A stretch of DNA of 64,000 bases from Saccharopolyspora gloriosae (GTDB lineage: Bacteria > Actinomycetota > Actinomycetes > Mycobacteriales > Pseudonocardiaceae), in the NCBI RefSeq assembly GCF_022828475.1, contig NZ_CP059557.1:868001-932000 (forward strand). The letters are read 5' to 3'. How positions within the stretch are numbered: the stretch's first letter is position 1; the number at the start of each line of letters is the position of its first letter. Positions 60,967 through 64,000 of the stretch are shown here, piece by piece. A model generated the notes under the pieces. The model was not told the DNA's origin and ran no database searches. It saw only the letters and a list, made by a program, of their open reading frames with translations. The position numbers and the translations under genes are program-made.

Positions 60967-61956
60967 ATGCGAATTCTGATCACCGGTGGTGCCGGCTTCA
61001 TCGGGTCGCACTACGCGCGGCAATTGCTCGGCGGCGCCTACCCGGAGTTCGCCGACGCCGAGGTGGTGGTGCTGGACAAGCTCACCTACGCGGGCAACAA
61101 GGCGAACCTGAGCACGGTCGCCGACGATCCCCGGCTGCGCTTCGTGCAAGGCGACATTTGCGACGCGGCGCTGGTCGGCGAGCTGATGCGCGGCGTCGAC
61201 GTGGTCGTGCACTTCGCCGCCGAGTCCCATGTGGACAGATCGATCCTGGGGGCGTCGGACTTCGTCATCACCAACGTCGTCGGCACCGACACCCTGCTGC
61301 AGGCGGCGCTGTCGGCGGAGGTGGGCAAGTTCGTGCACGTCTCCACCGACGAGGTCTACGGCTCCATCGATGAGGGTTCGTGGCCGGAAGAGCACCCCCT
61401 GGAGCCGAACTCGCCGTACTCGGCGGCGAAGGCCGGTTCGGACCTGCTGGCCCGCGCCTACTTCCGCACCCACGGCCTGCCGGTGTGCGTCACCCGCTGC
61501 TCCAACAACTACGGCCCGTACCAGTTCCCCGAGAAGATGCTGCCGCTGTTCATCACGAACCTGCTCGACGGCAAGCAGGTGCCGCTCTACGGCGACGGCG
61601 GCAACGTGCGGGACTGGCTGCACGTGACCGACCACTGCCGGGGCATCCAGCTCGTCGCCGAATCGGGGCGGCCGGGTGAGATGTACAACATCGGCGGCGG
61701 CACCGAGCTCACGAACCGGGAACTGACCGAGCGGTTGCTGGCAGAACTGGGCGCGGACGCCTCGATGGTGCGTCCCGTCGAGGACCGCAAGGGCCACGAC
61801 CGCCGCTACTCGGTGGACCACACGAAGATCAGCGCGGAGCTGGGCTACCGGCCGACGGTCGATTTCGACGAGGGACTCGGCGACACGATCCGCTGGTACC
61901 GGGAGAACCGGGCCTGGTGGGAACCGCTGAAGTCGGCGGGGCTGGTCGCGGGATGA
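60967..61956 (+). CDS. rmlB: dTDP-glucose 4,6-dehydratase
   Basis: This 329-residue short-chain dehydrogenase-type enzyme has the NAD motif ILITGGAGFIGSHYARQLL, AESHVDRSI, the catalytic HVSTDEVYGS (Thr-Asp-Glu) and YSAAKAGSDLL (Tyr-x3-Lys). Together these residues define RmlB. It performs the second step of dTDP-L-rhamnose synthesis, needed for the rhamnose linker of the actinobacterial wall. The ATG at 60967 follows GGAAGG. Its stop overlaps the rmlD start (ATGA). RmlA and RmlC are not in the window. Confidence 0.94.
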   Translation: MRILITGGAGFIGSHYARQLLGGAYPEFADAEVVVLDKLTYAGNKANLSTVADDPRLRFVQGDICDAALVGELMRGVDVVVHFAAESHVDRSILGASDFVITNVVGTDTLLQAALSAEVGKFVHVSTDEVYGSIDEGSWPEEHPLEPNSPYSAAKAGSDLLARAYFRTHGLPVCVTRCSNNYGPYQFPEKMLPLFITNLLDGKQVPLYGDGGNVRDWLHVTDHCRGIQLVAESGRPGEMYNIGGGTELTNRELTERLLAELGADASMVRPVEDRKGHDRRYSVDHTKISAELGYRPTVDFDEGLGDTIRWYRENRAWWEPLKSAGLVAG

Positions 61957-62903
61957 GCGAGACCGAATCGGCCCGGGTCTGCGAACCGGGTGAGATCGCC
62001 CTGCTGGTGCCGGGCGGCCGGGGACAGCTCGGCCGTGAGCTCAACCGCCGGGCGAAGGGGATCGCCGGCGTGGTGCACGCACCGGGATCCGGCGAGCTGG
62101 ACATTCGCGATGCGCAGGACGTCTCGGACGAGGTGGACGCGTTCGCCGAGGCCGCGCGGGACAACAACCTGTGCCCGGTGGTGATCAACGCGGCCGCGCA
62201 CACGGCGGTGGACGCGGCGGAGAGCGAACCCGAACTGGCGGCGGCGATCAACGTCGACGGGGCGGCGGCGCTGGCCCGAGCCTGCGCGGCGCGGCGGGTT
62301 CCGCTGGTGCACCTGTCCACCGACTACGTCTTCGACGGCACCGCCGACACGCCCTACGAGCCTGCCGACGTGACGGAGCCGCGCGCGGTGTACGGGCGCA
62401 CGAAGCTCGCGGGGGAGCGCGCGGTGCTCGCCGCCGCCGACCGGGCCTGGGTGGTGCGCACGGCGTGGGTGTACGGCGCAGGCGGCGGGAACTTCGTGAA
62501 GACGATGGCCCGACTCGCCGGGGAGCGGGACACGGTGACCGTGGTCGACGACCAGATCGGGGCGCCGACCTGGACCGGTGATCTCGCCGCGGGCCTGCTG
62601 GAGTTGGCGGGTCTGCTGGCCGTGCGCCGCGATCCGGCGCAGCGGGTGCTGCATTGCACGAACGGCGGGCAGGCGAGCTGGTTCGAGTTCGCGCGCGCGG
62701 TGTTCGCGGAGATCGGCGCCGATCCGCAGCGGGTGCTGCCGTGCACCACGGCGGACTTTCCGCGGCCGGCGCCGCGGCCCGGGTATTCGGTGCTGTCGCC
62801 GCGGTCGTGGGCCGAGGCGGGGCTGAGCCCGCTGCGGGACTGGCGTTCGGCGCTCACCGACGCGTTCGCGCAGGACGGCGCTGCGCTGCGCGGCGAGTCC
62901 TGA
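61953..62903 (+). CDS. rmlD: dTDP-4-dehydrorhamnose reductase
   Basis: This 316-residue NAD(P)H-dependent reductase shows LLVPGGRGQLGRELNRR, NAAAHTAVDAAESEPELA, LSTDYVFDGTADTPYEP and VYGRTKLAGERAV, the RmlD signature with the Tyr-x3-Lys catalytic pair. It makes the last step of dTDP-L-rhamnose synthesis. It is translationally coupled to rmlB. A GC-rich hairpin ends the operon. Confidence 0.94.
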   Translation: MSETESARVCEPGEIALLVPGGRGQLGRELNRRAKGIAGVVHAPGSGELDIRDAQDVSDEVDAFAEAARDNNLCPVVINAAAHTAVDAAESEPELAAAINVDGAAALARACAARRVPLVHLSTDYVFDGTADTPYEPADVTEPRAVYGRTKLAGERAVLAAADRAWVVRTAWVYGAGGGNFVKTMARLAGERDTVTVVDDQIGAPTWTGDLAAGLLELAGLLAVRRDPAQRVLHCTNGGQASWFEFARAVFAEIGADPQRVLPCTTADFPRPAPRPGYSVLSPRSWAEAGLSPLRDWRSALTDAFAQDGAALRGES

Positions 62904-62904
62904 C

Positions 62905-62930
62905 GGCGCCATCCGGCTCGGCCGGGCGCC
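62905..62930 (+). terminator. Hairpin after rmlD
   Basis: GGCGCC...CCGGC (62905-62917) pairs with GCCGGGCGCC (62921-62930), with a two-base bulge, starting two bases after the rmlD stop. It is a likely terminator. The following 400 bases hold no recognisable gene; a 74-residue frame from 62947 has biased composition and no ribosome-binding site. Confidence 0.6.
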
Positions 62931-63233
62931 TGCGCGTATTGCACTGATGCACTGTTGTGCAGCTCTTGTTCGGGTCGTGCAATGTCGAGATGTGCGATCG
63001 GCGTTTCGGTGCACGCGTTCCCGTGATTTCCGGTCCACCGGCATTCCTGCATTTGATTCCGGGTGCGCGAGTCCCGGCTGCTCTGTTTCGGCTGGAAAGA
63101 TGGCCGTTACAGGCAAACGAGTGATTCGAGAAGTCTTCGGATTTGGCTCTTCGCGTTCTACCTCGCGGTAACGAGACCGAAGTAGTCACTCTTTGAGGCC
63201 AGTGCGATCACCGATTCGGCGGGTTGGCATTTT

Positions 63234-63266
63234 CCGGTCGCCGTGAGGAAATTTCACGGCGACCGG
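63234..63266. promoter_or_regulatory. Perfect 13-bp inverted repeat before lanKC
   Basis: CCGGTCGCCGTGA (63234-63246) and its exact complement (63254-63266) flank a 7-base GGAAATT spacer, ending 65 bases before the lanthipeptide synthetase start. It may be an operator or a leader hairpin/attenuator. No U-run follows. Confidence 0.55.
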
Positions 63267-63331
63267 CGAAGTGTCGTGCCGACTGGGGTGTCGCGGAAAA
63301 GTCTTGATCATTGCTCGGTGAAAGGTCTGCC

Positions 63332-64000
63332 ATGGATCTCCGGTATGAAGCTTTCTGCTTCGCCGATCCGCTCTTCTACGATGAGCGCAACGGCTCCTCC
63401 GGCGATCCCGGTGAATACTCGCGGCTGCTGACGGTTCCGGAACTTCCGAGCTGGTGGGACGGCACGTCCGGGATCTGGCGGATGCTGCGTCCGAGCGGTG
63501 TCGACCTGCCGAAACAGGGCTGGAAGGTGCACGTCTCGGCCACCATCGACAACGCGGGAAGAGTCCTCCGAATCGTGGGCGAACATTGCCTGCGCAATCG
63601 GATCGCGTTCAAGCACCTGCGTGATCGCGCCGAGCTGCTGGCGCGGAACTCGAAATACGCGCCGCGCTCGGGTAGCGGCAAGTTCATCACGCTCTACCCG
63701 GTGGACGACAATCACCTCGGAGTCATTCTCGCCGAACTCTCCGAAGTGCTCAACGGCGAACCCGGACCTTACATTCTGAGTGATCTCCGCTACGGTTCCG
63801 GGCCGCTTTACGTGCGATTCGGCGGATTCGAGCCGCGCTGGGCGGAACTCGACGGAACCCGGGTGCCGGCCGTGGAACGGCCCGATGGCGTGCTCGTTCC
63901 CGACGTGCGCGGCCCCGGATTCTCCACGCCGGAGTGGGTGCGGCTGCCGGAGTTCCTCGAACCGCACCTGGCCGCCCGCAAGAACGGTGCGCCCGCGCGA
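63332..64000 (+). CDS. Class III lanthionine synthetase LanKC, N-terminal part (runs off window)
   Basis: ATG 63332 (GAAAGG upstream) opens a frame continuing past the right edge; 223 residues are visible. They match the N-terminal phospholyase-like domain of class III lanthipeptide synthetases: WDGTSGIWRMLRPSGVDLP, LPKQGWKVHVSATIDNAGRV, KYAPRSGSGKFITLYP and GPYILSDLRYGSGPLYVRFG. The central Ser/Thr kinase and C-terminal cyclase-like domains should follow. Such enzymes phosphorylate Ser/Thr in a precursor, eliminate phosphate and form labionin or lanthionine rings. No precursor gene is visible upstream, so it is probably beyond the edge. Confidence 0.85.
   Translation, partial: MDLRYEAFCFADPLFYDERNGSSGDPGEYSRLLTVPELPSWWDGTSGIWRMLRPSGVDLPKQGWKVHVSATIDNAGRVLRIVGEHCLRNRIAFKHLRDRAELLARNSKYAPRSGSGKFITLYPVDDNHLGVILAELSEVLNGEPGPYILSDLRYGSGPLYVRFGGFEPRWAELDGTRVPAVERPDGVLVPDVRGPGFSTPEWVRLPEFLEPHLAARKNGAPAR

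Noticed and set aside
62947-63171. Small + strand frame (74 residues) between rmlD and lanKC as lanthipeptide precursor
   Set aside because: It lacks a ribosome-binding site, a conserved leader and the Ser/Ser/Cys core motif of class III precursors.

Overview
The window is very GC-rich actinomycete chromosome with frequent GTG starts, ATGA/GTGA gene couplings, twin Mrp antiporter and LytR-CpsA-Psr genes and EspG/PE/PPE-type genes. The gene set and the LpdA/GlpD/DUF3558 style of the proteins suggest Pseudonocardiaceae, most likely a Saccharopolyspora-like organism. No rRNA, tRNA or CRISPR array was recognised.

Layout. 1-3.4 kb: Mrp-type Na+/H+ antiporter operon (end of the A/B subunit, then C, D, E, F, G). 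3.5-7.9 kb: a lipoprotein, a small exported protein, a gap with a strong C6-loop hairpin, and two overlapping M20 amidohydrolases. 8-12.7 kb: a frameshifted AbiEi-like gene, a HAD hydrolase and a DeoR regulator that share a TGTGAT/ATCACA operator, a gamma-glutamylcyclotransferase and LpdA. 13-17 kb: DCC-family protein, TPR protein, and a macrolide-type glycosyltransferase preceded by an 8-residue leader peptide and a terminator (a candidate attenuator). 17.4-22.9 kb: glycerol regulon glpK-glpF // glpR-glpD. 23.2-26.6 kb: EspG/PPE/PE-like type VII secretion genes plus a DUF3558 lipoprotein. 26.7-28.2 kb: an IS3-family element with a scrambled orfB. 28.7-37.9 kb: dicarboxylate-type symporter, Maf, secreted serine protease, secreted X-Pro dipeptidyl peptidase, secreted GH3 glucosidase with a CebR-like box, BirA. 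38.1-46.1 kb: PH-domain protein, HMG-CoA lyase, MaoC, a TNT-type NADase toxin with a linked putative immunity gene, HisN, a two-component system, GtrA. 46.2-49.7 kb: a sigma factor fused to a zinc-finger membrane protein, divergent from a degenerate GGDEF-like protein. 50-52.4 kb: purK and purE. 52.4-54.6 kb: a compact lasso-peptide-like operon (precursor, cyclase, RRE protein) with no B2 protease. 54.8-62.9 kb: thioesterase, DoxX, TIGR03089 protein, two LCP ligases, rmlB-rmlD. 63.3 kb to the end: the N-terminus of a class III lanthipeptide synthetase.

Two genome-scale features stand out. First, ten copies of a ~110-bp palindromic element lie at gene 3' ends. Their long arms differ in sequence between copies but stay complementary, and five copies carry, always on the same side, a hairpin-rich short-repeat array. 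None lies between divergent genes. Second, at least seven single- or double-nucleotide frameshifts, mostly in G or C runs, break otherwise normal genes (glpK, purK, the sigma fusion, the cyclase and others). This pattern looks more like sequencing error than biology.
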